32,342 nucleotides of DNA from Leptospiraceae bacterium (lineage in GTDB: Bacteria; Spirochaetota; Leptospiria; Leptospirales; Leptospiraceae). Below are positions 16,078-25,200 of the stretch, in pieces (within the stretch, counting starts at the first letter, position 1; every line of letters begins with the position of its first letter). The notes below the pieces were generated by a model. That model worked only from the letters and a program-made list of their open reading frames with translations, ran no database searches and was not told where the DNA came from. The stretch is taken from NCBI GenBank assembly GCA_016708435.1, contig JADJFV010000016.1:1-32342 (forward strand). The letters are read 5' to 3'. The translations under genes were made by a program, and so were the position numbers.

Positions 16078-17723
16078 ATTTTTATTAAATTTAATTAAGA
16101 GAGAATTAATGTCAGAACATCAAAAAGAACCAGGTAAAAGATTTTTAAAATTACTAAAACAACTAGGAATAGCGTTAGGATATTATTCAGTTAATGAATT
16201 TAAAATTACCGAGGGGAGTACCTCCGCTGTAGATGTCGCTTGGTTTAAAGATAAAAAACAAAAATTTCCACTTTTTATTTTTGAGATAGAGTCTACTTCA
16301 ACTAATGGAATGACTTATAATCCTATAAAAATTTTTGCCAAAGACAATACAACATTTGAAAAACCTTTATTTATGTTTCAAATAGTATTAACAAAAGGAC
16401 AAGATTCCGAAAAGTTCGAGGATTTAAAAAGGGAATTTGGAAAATTTAATTATAGGATTTATCGATTAAGTTTAGAAGAAGAAATTAATTTTTACAAAGA
16501 TATTTTATCTCAGAATAGGAGAGTCTCTGAATTTATTAACTTAAATAATATCTTTAGAGTTTTCATAAAGCATAATGTGGATTCACAAATTGTCAACCAA
16601 CTGTTTCTTTTTATCGAGGAATTTGAATATAATAACAACAGCAATAAATATCTTCTTTTTTATACTTCCATTTATGAGCATACTCTCTACAAAAATAATT
16701 TACTTAGATATATTTTAAATAAAAACAGTTATGGATATGAAGGCTATTATAGTTCATGGTATGGATATATTTTTTTAGGTGCATTGGAATATTACAATAC
16801 GGAGAATTTAGAAAAGAAGGAAGATATAATAAATAGCATTATTAATTGGCAGAACAATAATGGCCACTTAAAAATGATTTGGCCCAACTTTGGATTATCA
16901 ATGGATTATGATAAATTTATTATTTATAGTAGTGCACGACTTTTAGCAATTGTATATGGGACATGTAATTCTATTAAAATGTATAATTTTATAAAAGATA
17001 TTCTTTTAGAAATTATAAAATCCTTAAAAGAAAATTATAGAATATCAACTTTGATTTGGTTATTTCACTTATCCAATTCGAATAAAGACGATGAGACTAA
17101 AGTATTTGCGTTTACTGAATTAAAAAAAATATATGAGAATGTTGATTCTATCTTACTGAACAGTCCCTTTATTTATGAAGACAATAACTGGGAAGATGAT
17201 ATTATTGATTTTGAGTGCACCTTATTTCAAGATAGCATTCTTGATAGAGAGAAAATTTTAGAATATTATAATAAAAATTCAATTTTATCTCCAGATATTC
17301 TTATAACGAGGATTTTAATAGATGATGAAGAGTTATTTTATAATAGTGACAGTATAATTTTTAATGTTTACAATAATAAAAACGCCGCATAACTGCGAGT
17401 ATCCACTGCGGAGGTGAACTATGTTCGGAAGCTGTTCACCTCCTTGCTCCAAGCCGGCTTAGTTGTATAAGTGAAAACTTTGTAGTATATTTGTCAGACT
17501 TGCGCAAGTCCAGTGCCTTCATTCCGGTCACAAAACTTGCAAGAGAATAATGCAAGTTTTGCGCCCTACATCCAACCGCTTCGCCCCCAAATTATTTCTT
17601 ATGAAAATAATTTGAAGTCACGGGACTTGCTAGTAGTTGGTCGGCTTGGAGACATTGGAAAATGGAAAGAAAAATGCTTGGGGCATTTTCTTCCCATTTT
17701 CTCAACGTCAGATACTCTTAACG
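16069..17723 (+). mobile_element. integron-like gene cassette 5 (single gene)
   Basis: The left end 16068-16087 and right end 17374-17393 are complementary at 19 of 20 positions, and the right arm lies inside the coding sequence. This is the closest to a textbook one-gene cassette: a short leader, one ORF, and a stop codon inside the core. Confidence 0.65.
16109..17392 (+). CDS. possible restriction-endonuclease-fold protein
   Basis: The 427-residue product starts at ATG 16109 after AAGAGAG. Near the N-terminus TSAVDVAWF (D42) is followed by FPLFIFEIESTSTNG (E59-I-E61). This D...ExE pattern on a beta hairpin is typical of PD-(D/E)XK-fold proteins whose third residue is Glu rather than Lys. 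The rest (about 130-427) is helical and rich in Asn, Tyr and Ile, and not recognised. The last codons (AAC GCC GCA TAA) form the start of attC-like site F, so the stop codon lies inside the core. Nuclease activity and a defence role are plausible but unproven; the domain may instead bind nucleic acid without cutting. Confidence 0.55.
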   Translation: MSEHQKEPGKRFLKLLKQLGIALGYYSVNEFKITEGSTSAVDVAWFKDKKQKFPLFIFEIESTSTNGMTYNPIKIFAKDNTTFEKPLFMFQIVLTKGQDSEKFEDLKREFGKFNYRIYRLSLEEEINFYKDILSQNRRVSEFINLNNIFRVFIKHNVDSQIVNQLFLFIEEFEYNNNSNKYLLFYTSIYEHTLYKNNLLRYILNKNSYGYEGYYSSWYGYIFLGALEYYNTENLEKKEDIINSIINWQNNNGHLKMIWPNFGLSMDYDKFIIYSSARLLAIVYGTCNSIKMYNFIKDILLEIIKSLKENYRISTLIWLFHLSNSNKDDETKVFAFTELKKIYENVDSILLNSPFIYEDNNWEDDIIDFECTLFQDSILDREKILEYYNKNSILSPDILITRILIDDEELFYNSDSIIFNVYNNKNAA

Positions 17724-17732
17724 TTAGTTGCC
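17384..17732 (+). repeat. long attC-like site F (with extra hairpin)
   Basis: The core GCATAAC (17387-17393) faces GTTAGTT (17723-17729). Arm 1 pairs GGAGGTGAAC (17410-17419) with GTTCACCTCC (17434-17443). A roughly 45-bp insertion at about 17568-17617 holds its own hairpin (CAAATTATTT with AAATAATTTG). The last arm has a new sequence (TTGGAAAATGG and CCCATTTTC with an inner AAAAATGC/GCATTTT stem). Confidence 0.65.
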
Positions 17733-17769
17733 ATTGCATCAGAATAAATTAAAGATCGGGAGACTAACA

Positions 17770-18553
17770 GTGAAAGCAGAGTTTGATAAATTTATATTTG
17801 AGGATAAATTAAAGTCATCAGAAGTCGAAAAGGAAATAGGAATAGTTTTAGGAAAAGTAACTCATCATATACATCCTGACATTGTAAAAAAAAATAATAG
17901 AAGCTAACAAAAAATTTGAAAATGAATTTAAAAAGTATTCTGACAAAAAACTGAAAATTGAGAATTATTTTTATAAAAACTCAGATTGTCTTTTTCCAGG
18001 AGTAAGAAGACCAATTCAGAGCGACAAAGTAAAAAAGTGGAAAAATAATGTTTTTGAGAAAGATGGAACAATACTGAATGATAATACTTACCCTAGATAC
18101 ATATGGACATATTTAGCAATGAATCAAGCTTATTCTGGAGGAAAAAATGGAGTGTGGGGTAAAAGTGGATTAGACGCATTTGAATTGGCACATATATTTA
18201 GCCATAAAAAAGAGGAAAGAAAGTTTGAAAAAAAGGTTTTTAGAAAGTATAATGATAAAACTGATCTCTCGTCGCTTTTTACTTCTGTCTCCAATGTAGT
18301 GTTAATTCCAAAAGGATTAGCAAAACCAACAGATAAATTAGAATCAATAAAAATATGCTTCTTTAAACGACATTTAGATCTATATGGAAATAACTTATTA
18401 GAATTAGATGGCTTTAAGGATAATATGCTCCCACCATCGTATAAAAATATCGAGTGGCTCCCGCCAACAAAAGCAAATGATTGGGAAAAAAGAATAGATA
18501 ATCTTTTAGAATTTAGAGTTAAACACTTAAAGAATAAATATAAGAAAAAGTAA
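17770..18553 (+). CDS. HNH-like nuclease candidate (frameshifted)
   Basis: GTG 17770 follows GGGAGA. The opening frame reads VKAEFDKFIFEDKLKSSEVE, then VTHHIHPDIVKK, and stops after a run of nine A (about 17887). Removing one A joins it to a frame that stays open to 18553, for about 260 residues. The C-terminal half contains GLDAFELAHIFSHKKEE and SLFTSVSNVVLIPKGLAKPT, then CFFKRHLDLYG. An AH(I)xxH segment followed by an N-V-hydrophobic-P segment and a later His resembles the beta-beta-alpha metal site of HNH nucleases lacking zinc knuckles. The frame change lies in a homopolymer and is probably an error. It is coupled to a small downstream gene, so the two may form a toxin and partner or a defence pair. 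Confidence 0.55.
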
Positions 18554-18586
18554 AAACTAGCGAAAATTAGATGACAAAAAAAATGG

Positions 18587-19165
18587 ATGGCTTTCGGTAT
18601 ATTTGAAATGAATAAATCAGAGAAAGCTATCCTATTCAAGTATGAAGAATTCTTGAAGCAATTTGAATTAAGCCAAAAGAAAAATAGAAAGCTAATGGCT
18701 AATGAATTTGATACAATAAAAAAGATACAACCAAATATAATAAGCGAAATGATGAAAGTTATGATGGATAAAGATATAGACATTTATGCAAAAGAATTAA
18801 TATCTTTAACTTTTTATTCTTTTTGGGAAATAATAAAAAATAATGATAAAGTAAAAAAATGTAAAATATACATGGAAGTATTTGATAAAAATTATAATAA
18901 TAACATAAGTTACTTATCATTATTCAAAGATTCAGAAAAGAATAAAAATGATATGGAAAAATTTCTGAACGACAGTTTAGAAGGGTATCGTCAAAAAGAA
19001 ATGATTAGATATTTGGTCATGATAGTTCAAAGTTTACTAGCATATACAAAGATGGACGGAAAGCATATTGCGAAAGTATTCGCATCAACAAAAACTTTAA
19101 TTGATACTTTTGACCAATTACTTAATGATGAATTAACAGTGGGAAAAGACTATTTGGAAAAGTAA
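18587..19165 (+). CDS. small helical protein, partner of HNH candidate
   Basis: This is an unrecognised, charged, largely alpha-helical protein of 192 residues (MAFGIFEMNKSEKAIL onward) with no signal or membrane segment. The start is uncertain. ATG 18571 in the A-run would add four residues (MTKK) if one A is removed, and ATG 18608 is another option. It begins 17-33 bp after the HNH-like gene and ends just before site G. It could be a cognate inhibitor, regulator or second subunit. I see no motif that decides. Confidence 0.6.
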   Translation: MAFGIFEMNKSEKAILFKYEEFLKQFELSQKKNRKLMANEFDTIKKIQPNIISEMMKVMMDKDIDIYAKELISLTFYSFWEIIKNNDKVKKCKIYMEVFDKNYNNNISYLSLFKDSEKNKNDMEKFLNDSLEGYRQKEMIRYLVMIVQSLLAYTKMDGKHIAKVFASTKTLIDTFDQLLNDELTVGKDYLEK

Positions 19166-19190
19166 GAATATTCTGTATTAGGATGTAACA

Positions 19191-19540
19191 GTCAACTAAC
19201 TGCGAGTATCCACTGCGGAACGGGCTATGTTTGGATGATGCCCGTCCCTTGCTCCAAGCCGGCTTAGTTGTGCAAGTGAAACTTTATAGTATATTTGTCA
19301 GACTCACGCAAGTCCAGTGCCTTCGTCCACCCGCGATGCCCTAAAACTTTTTCTTGGGGAAAAAGTTTTAATGGTCACAAAACTTGCAGAGGGGATAAGC
19401 AAGTTTATGTGCCATCCGTTCAGTCACAGGACTTTGCTAGTAGTTGGTCGGCTCGGAGACATAGGAAAAATGACGAGAAAAATTCTTGGGGAATTTTCTC
19501 GCCATTTTTCCTACGTCGGATACTCTTAACGTTAGTTGTC
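19191..19540 (+). repeat. long attC-like site G (last complete copy)
   Basis: The core AACTAAC (19194-19200) faces GTTAGTT (19531-19537). Arm 1 pairs ACGGGC (19220-19225) with GCCCGT (19240-19245). A hairpin insertion (AAAACTTTTTC with GAAAAAGTTTT, about 19342-19372) occupies the place corresponding to an internal loop. The last arm pairs TAGGAAAAATG with CATTTTTCCTA around an inner GAATTTTCTCG stem (about 19462-19513). Confidence 0.65.
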
Positions 19541-20081
19541 ATTTTAGACTTGACCATGTTTTTCTAGGGACTAATGTTCGGACTTTATTGACGTAGGTTT
19601 CTCGACCTCCGTGTCGAGGCTATTCGTAGTTAAACGTCAGCCAGAAACTAAGTCACCAATTCTGATCATTATCGCCTTCTATTCTAAGATCACACTGGTA
19701 GTTTTAGTTGGCATATTGGAGATTGATTATTTTAAAGGTAATAACTATTAGCCTCTTTTTCATTTTGAGATTACTTTTTAAATCCCTTTGTGTCTTTGTG
19801 TGATCTTACCTTTTTTCCTTAACTTGATAGCATTGCTGATATACCTAGATAATAGAGTAAATAACACGAAATCACGAAAAGGACGCATTCTGAGGCAATT
19901 GAATTTATATAAAAGCCGAAAAAGGGAGGTTTATGCATTGACCTTAGGAATATTTTGAGAATGGAAAATCAGGAAACATACGATTTTTACCGATAATATG
20001 AAATGGTATTCTGTAACTGAATAGAAAATACTGTTGATTTTGACAAACACTGATTAAAATCATGTAAATACGGCGAGAAAA
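19541..20081. other. non-coding array boundary
   Basis: I see no gene here. The first 70 bp look like the left end of an eighth cassette, with the palindrome TTCTCGACCTCCGTGTCGAG at about 19589, but no matching right end occurs in the window. Later the stretch contains CCCTTTGTGTCTTTGTGTGA (near 19783) and ACGAAATCACGAAAAGGACG (near 19866). These resemble interspersed intergenic repeat words also seen near 28930 and 29900. This is where array DNA gives way to chromosomal genes. Confidence 0.6.
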
Positions 20082-20408
20082 ATGGAAATATCATTTAGGG
20101 ACAAGGGAAAGAATAAAATACTACGGTTTACAGGGAACCTAGATATTTACACATCACCCGTAATAAAAAAAAAAGCAATTTCTACGATTGAAGAAGAAGA
20201 GGTTGAATCCCTTATTTTTGATATGAGTGAAGTGAATTATTTTGATTCTTCCGGTATTGCGCTTATCGCAAATTTACGAAAGCGAATGATGGATAGAGAA
20301 GGGAAATTTGCTCTTCTTGCTATTTCCTATGAAATCAAATCTGTATTGCAGTTGGCTTCTATGGATAGATTCTTTACTATATATGCAAATGAAGAAGAAA
20401 TTGTATAA
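20082..20408 (+). CDS. STAS-domain anti-sigma factor antagonist
   Basis: This is a complete 108-residue SpoIIAA-like STAS domain: LRFTGNLDIYTSPVIKKK, then VESLIFDMSEVNYFDSSGIA and LLAISYEIKSVLQLASMDRF. The DSSG motif (D55-S56-S57) carries the serine that a partner kinase would phosphorylate. When unphosphorylated, such proteins bind an anti-sigma factor or other partner to release a sigma factor. No anti-sigma gene is adjacent. The VWA gene 38 bp downstream may share its transcript. Confidence 0.9.
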   Translation: MEISFRDKGKNKILRFTGNLDIYTSPVIKKKAISTIEEEEVESLIFDMSEVNYFDSSGIALIANLRKRMMDREGKFALLAISYEIKSVLQLASMDRFFTIYANEEEIV

Positions 20409-20446
20409 AACAGTGAAAATATACTGCGAGTAATCGACGTTATCCA

Positions 20447-21757
20447 ATGCTAGAAATTCCAGGATTCAAAAGCTTAAAAAAAATACCTTGGAAAGATCTC
20501 GACCCTGGTATGATTGTTGTTGGTGGAGTTAAGGTAAACAATGGTCTGCCGATTGAACTTGCCACTTTTCCAGCATTAACCGTTAGTCTGATTCGCGAAT
20601 TAACTACCAAATATCATTTTCTTCCCAATCGAGAAATAATAGTCGCCGAGGCAAATAGAGGAGAGAGTCCTTCTCGTATGTCGATGGGATTTCGCACGAT
20701 TGAAAAACGCTTAAAGCAGTTCAATGATTTTCGCGCAGTCATTCAAAAACAAAGAAATGCATTGGTTGAGACGAAGGGACTAATATTACCCGCCGATGCT
20801 CCTCTTATTTCTACACCCTATGTAATTTCCGATCAGCTAATTAAGGATACCTACAATTCATTTGAATTGAAAATTCCTTTTACCAATGCTCCGTCAATGT
20901 TCTCTCATTTAGCCGAGAAAGTTACTCTTGCTGATGTTCTTTCTGGTAAGTTGAAAGACAAGTTTAGATTGCCCGAAGATGTAGAAGTAATGCTTCATCT
21001 AGTTGTAGATTATTCGTATAGCATGAATACGATGGATAAGCTAGACCTCGTCATGGCAGCGGTTAATCTGTTTTATATTCATATTTCAGAATGTATGCTC
21101 AATGTAAAATTACAGCTCTATGTATTTTCTGAGAATTGTGTTCAGGCAAAATTTCCTCTTTCTGGAAAGGAAATTGAGCGTAAAGCCACCAATTACGGAA
21201 GCTTCATGAAGAAAGTGTTGCATCATCGAAATCCAGATGTTATTAATAAAGTGATTTTATTTACTGATGGAGAGCCTTCTGATAAGACAGATGCAATCAT
21301 GATTGGAAATAAAATGAAGAAGTTAAAGATTGATTATACTCAAATTATATTTGATATAAATGAAGACCGTCGTGTGGAGTATCAGGGATTGAATGGTAGC
21401 GAAAAGAGCCTCGATGGTTTTCTCACTAATCCTCCTCCGGGGATAACATCTGTTAGGCTAAATGATGCAGATTGGAGAAATCGGAAAGCAGAGATATATG
21501 AAATCTTTACAGAGGTAGCCCATGCCTGTGGAGGCAATCAGATTATCATCAGCGTTTATGAGCTAATGAGCTTAATTGGCGTTGAGGTATACGATCGTTA
21601 TATGGGAAGACTAACTCTTTCTAGACTTCCTATTATCACTCCTCAATTCCAGGAATTTAAATCTAGTATCAAAAATTCTAAAGAGGAATTAAAAGAGCAA
21701 ATTAAACAGAAAGTAATAAAACCTTTTGAGTTTAAAAAGGTGGAGAGACCTAAATGA
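20447..21757 (+). CDS. von Willebrand factor type A domain protein
   Basis: The 436-residue protein has a unique N-terminal 175 residues and then a VWA domain. HLVVDYSYSMNTMDKLDL gives the MIDAS DxSxS (D188, S190, S192), and KVILFTDGEPSDK gives the second metal-site Asp (D274). There is no signal peptide, so it is probably cytoplasmic. Intracellular VWA proteins often work with AAA or signalling partners. The following gene overlaps it by 4 bp (ATGA), so the two products probably act together. Confidence 0.85.
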   Translation: MLEIPGFKSLKKIPWKDLDPGMIVVGGVKVNNGLPIELATFPALTVSLIRELTTKYHFLPNREIIVAEANRGESPSRMSMGFRTIEKRLKQFNDFRAVIQKQRNALVETKGLILPADAPLISTPYVISDQLIKDTYNSFELKIPFTNAPSMFSHLAEKVTLADVLSGKLKDKFRLPEDVEVMLHLVVDYSYSMNTMDKLDLVMAAVNLFYIHISECMLNVKLQLYVFSENCVQAKFPLSGKEIERKATNYGSFMKKVLHHRNPDVINKVILFTDGEPSDKTDAIMIGNKMKKLKIDYTQIIFDINEDRRVEYQGLNGSEKSLDGFLTNPPPGITSVRLNDADWRNRKAEIYEIFTEVAHACGGNQIIISVYELMSLIGVEVYDRYMGRLTLSRLPIITPQFQEFKSSIKNSKEELKEQIKQKVIKPFEFKKVERPK

Positions 21758-22056
21758 TTTTAGAAAATATGAAATTAATTTTTGATGACGAATACAGTCG
21801 CCTCTACTTTGATGAGGCAAATAGGTATTATGTTCTCTGGCTGATGATTAGTCATGTTATGTGGTATGATATTTATATCTGGCTCACGAATGAAGAGGTT
21901 AGCCTATTTTTAAATTCGGATCATTCTATTGATGAGGTTCAGTTTCGCCACTTTGCAAATGATGTAGCTTTGTCGAGACCCGGTCTCGTTGGAAGAAACA
22001 GCATTTGGGATGATAGAATCTTAGTAAGAGAAGAAAATCGTCCCTCTTCTCAATAA
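21754..22056 (+). CDS. hypothetical protein coupled to VWA gene
   Basis: The 100-residue product is acidic and aromatic (MILENMKLIFDDEYSRLYFD, then YYVLWLMISHVMWYDIYIWL). It has no signal peptide and no motif that I recognise. ATG overlaps the VWA stop by 4 bp, which implies translational coupling. The central hydrophobic stretch contains charged residues and is more likely a protein core or interface than a membrane helix. Confidence 0.7.
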   Translation: MILENMKLIFDDEYSRLYFDEANRYYVLWLMISHVMWYDIYIWLTNEEVSLFLNSDHSIDEVQFRHFANDVALSRPGLVGRNSIWDDRILVREENRPSSQ

Positions 22057-22228
22057 TAGAAATATAATAAAGCGAATTGGATTTCCCTTAATACTTTTTT
22101 TTTCCTTTCTTAAAGTCTTTTATAATAGAATAGGAATAAAGCTTACGCCACTTGTCTAATTATGTAGCAAAGGAAGGAACCTTTTATGGTTGCCTTTAAG
22201 CAGTTTTCTGATAATATTGAGAAGAAAA

Positions 22229-25200
22229 ATGAAAAAATTGAAAACACAAGCTTATAGATTCTTTGGAGTAGGAAAGCTAATCCTTTTCTGCTTTGGGATA
22301 ACTTTCTCTTTGTCTCAATGCAATTTTAAACACGGACCTAAGTTATTCGGGTTTTTGCCTTTACCGTTTTCTCCTACAAAGGATTCTGCTAAGAATTTTA
22401 TCGTCGAAAATACCGATGCCTTATTTACAAACGAGTTTGGTAGACAGGCTTCTTTTACTATTAAGCTAAGCAAAAAACCAGAAAATGATGTTACGATTGG
22501 TTCTATAACATCTTCTAATCCTGCGGAAGGTGTAATAGTTACAGCTTCTTCTTTTACATTTACAAAGGATAACTTTGATCAGCCGCAAACCATTACAGTG
22601 CAGGGAGTCCCTGACGGAGTTGCGGATGGAAACCAACAGTATCGAGTTAAATTTGGCTCTTTGAAAACGGAGGATTACAGTTATTCTCTTCTTGTCATTC
22701 CAGATGCATTGGTGATTAACACAGACAAAGAAACTCCTAGCATTGCAGCCACACCTGCTTTAGGTCTTTCTACAAATGAAAATGGTCAAGCGGCTAACGT
22801 TTACGTCGTATTATCCACTCAGCCAGGGGCAGATGTTGTTATACCTGCGTTTTCTTCTGATACTGTTACTGAATGTGCTGTTAGCGCAACATTGACATTT
22901 ACCTCTAAAAATTGGGACACTCCTCAGATTGTAAAAGTAACGGGAGTAGATGATTTTTTATTAGATGGAGCAAAGAATTGTTCGATTTCAAGTTCACCTT
23001 CGACTAGCGTTGATCAAGTGTATGTAAATAAAACCATGCCCGTTGTTACTGTAGTCAACGTGGACAATGATACTCCCGGCTTTACCTATGTGCCTATCAC
23101 ATCGGCAATCACTACCGAAGGTGGAGGTCAGGCTCAATTTTCCGTTATATTAAATACGATTCCAAGCGGTAATATTAGTGTTTCAGGAATTACCACAAGT
23201 GATTCAACGGAAGCAACTATTTCCCCTACAAGTTTTTCTTTTGGACCGACTAATTGGAATATTCCGCAAGTCATGACTTTAACAGGTCAGGATGATTCAA
23301 TGAATGACGGAAGTATAAATTATACGGTTGTATTTCCGAATGCTAATGCCATTGATCCACTCGATGCGGTTTATGATAATTTGGCGCCATCTTCTGCTGG
23401 ATCTTTTACAAATCAAGACGATGACACAAGAGGATTTAATATAGTCGCACTCGCACCTACGCCATCGATCAATCCTATTCTTGTGACCGAAGGAGGGACT
23501 TCACAAACCTTTTCAATCAGTCTTACCTCTATTCCCTGTGATACACCTTCTAGCCCTGATACATGTAGTCCGGCTTCTGTTACAATCGATCTAACAAATA
23601 ATAATACATCTGAATATACGATTAGCCCCAACTCTTTGACTTTTACAGGTGGTGACTGGAATATAGGACAGACGGTTACTGTTACTGCCGTGGATGACTT
23701 TATCGACAATCCAAATTTGGATTTTACACTTGTATTAGAGCCAATCATTAGCACGACTGATTATTCTGGTCTTGACCCAAGTGATGTTGCAGTCCGGGTA
23801 ATAAATAATGACGTATCCGGTTTTACGATTAACCCCGCCGGTGGTATCACGGTAAATGAGAATGATCCGGGTGGAGTAGGACTTGAGTCAACGATTACTG
23901 TAGTTTTAAACTCAGAGCCAACCGGAAATGTTACCCTTGGATCCGTTATAAGTAGCGACACGCTTGAGGCAATCGTAGGTCCGACCATTGGTGGTGGAAA
24001 TACTTCTATTACAAATCGAACGTTAGTGTTCACACCTACCGGCGGTCAGGCGATCGTAAATTCGGATGCAAACTCAGACGGAGTAAATGATACTAGCACG
24101 GGTGGATGGAATGTTCCACAGACCATTCGAGTCAGAGCAGTCGTCGATGGAACGTCAGACGGAACACAAGTCCGACAAATTCAATTTGGATCTAGAAGTA
24201 GCTCTGATGCAAAATACGCCAACGCAGGAGTTACTCCGACTCCAAATGTCCCTGTCACCAATGTGGATAGTGGAGTTCCTACCCTACTTTTACAATCTAT
24301 TTCAGCAGTTAGCTTTGCGGAGGATGGATCATCGACAATCACCGCCCAAGTCGTTTTAGCTACTCTTCCGACAGGGAACGTAACTATATCCAATATCATA
24401 TCCTCTGATTTAACGGAAGGAATTGTTTTACCAAACGGAGGGGGCGGTTCTATCACAAATAGAACGTTAGTCTTTACACCTACAACGAATGCGGCTGTTG
24501 CTGGAACAAATACAACGACTGGTGGATGGAATATGCCTCAGACAATCACAATTAGAAGTGTCACAGATGGATTTGATGATGGAAATATTCCTTTTAAGAT
24601 TACTTTTCCGACTGCAACCGGAGCAGTTGAATATGTTGGCTTACGACCGGTATCCGCAAACGCTGCTTATAATAGCGGGTTGGGTGAGTTGACTCTGACG
24701 AATATTGACAATGATACTATTGGGTTCACTATCTCGGCTGCCAATCCTTTTCCTATCACGGAAGGAGCTGCTGCTGGAACGTTTACAGTTGTATTAAATT
24801 CTGACCCATGTAGTACGCCTGCTATGTTAGTAAATTGCGCATCACAAGCTGTGACTCTTAATTTGATAAACAATAACACAGCCCAATACACAATTAGCCC
24901 TTCATCGCTTACATTTGGTGTCGGGACTTGGAATTCGCCTCAGACGATAACAGTTACCCCCGTAAATGATAGCTATGACGAGAATACGATGGATTTTACA
25001 TTGGTTCTAGATGCTATCGTTAGTACGAGCGACTATGGTGGTCAGAATCCGGCTGATGTTACTGTGCGGGTAATAGATAATGATACAAGAGCAATTAACC
25101 TCACTCTGACGACTAACTATTCGACTGTAACCTCAAGTGTGGGAGGCTTTACTGAATACAATATGAATTTAGGTTCAATGCCATTTCCAGGAAATACAGT

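Larger units (their letters stand above)
17724..19531 (+). mobile_element. integron-like gene cassette 6 (HNH pair)
   Basis: The left end GTTAGTTGCC (17723) is matched by the right end GTCAACTAAC (19191-19200), with further pairing after one gap (GCATC and GATGT). It encodes the HNH-like protein and a small helical protein, both on the plus strand. Confidence 0.6.

Noticed and set aside
2325..19540. CRISPR array
   Set aside because: Repeat units are 280-350 bp, few, kilobases apart, and separated by genes; no cas gene is present.
2325..19540. Insertion sequences, MITEs or group II introns as the explanation of the repeats
   Set aside because: No transposase, no reverse transcriptase, no target duplications at the repeat ends, and no domain V-like hairpin. 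The ends show attC-type symmetry instead.
5699..19567. Similar ORFs inside the long repeats (about 5699-5887, 8926-9210, 13201-13398, 17513-17752, 19295-19567), reading for example SRDLLVVGRLGDMTLK
   Set aside because: They are translations of the structured repeat itself. The frame is not kept when the arms vary or insert, starts differ, and no ribosome site precedes them.
23413..24891. Minus-strand ORFs inside the giant repeat lipoprotein
   Set aside because: They are shadows of the plus-strand repeats, without ribosome sites or recognisable domains.
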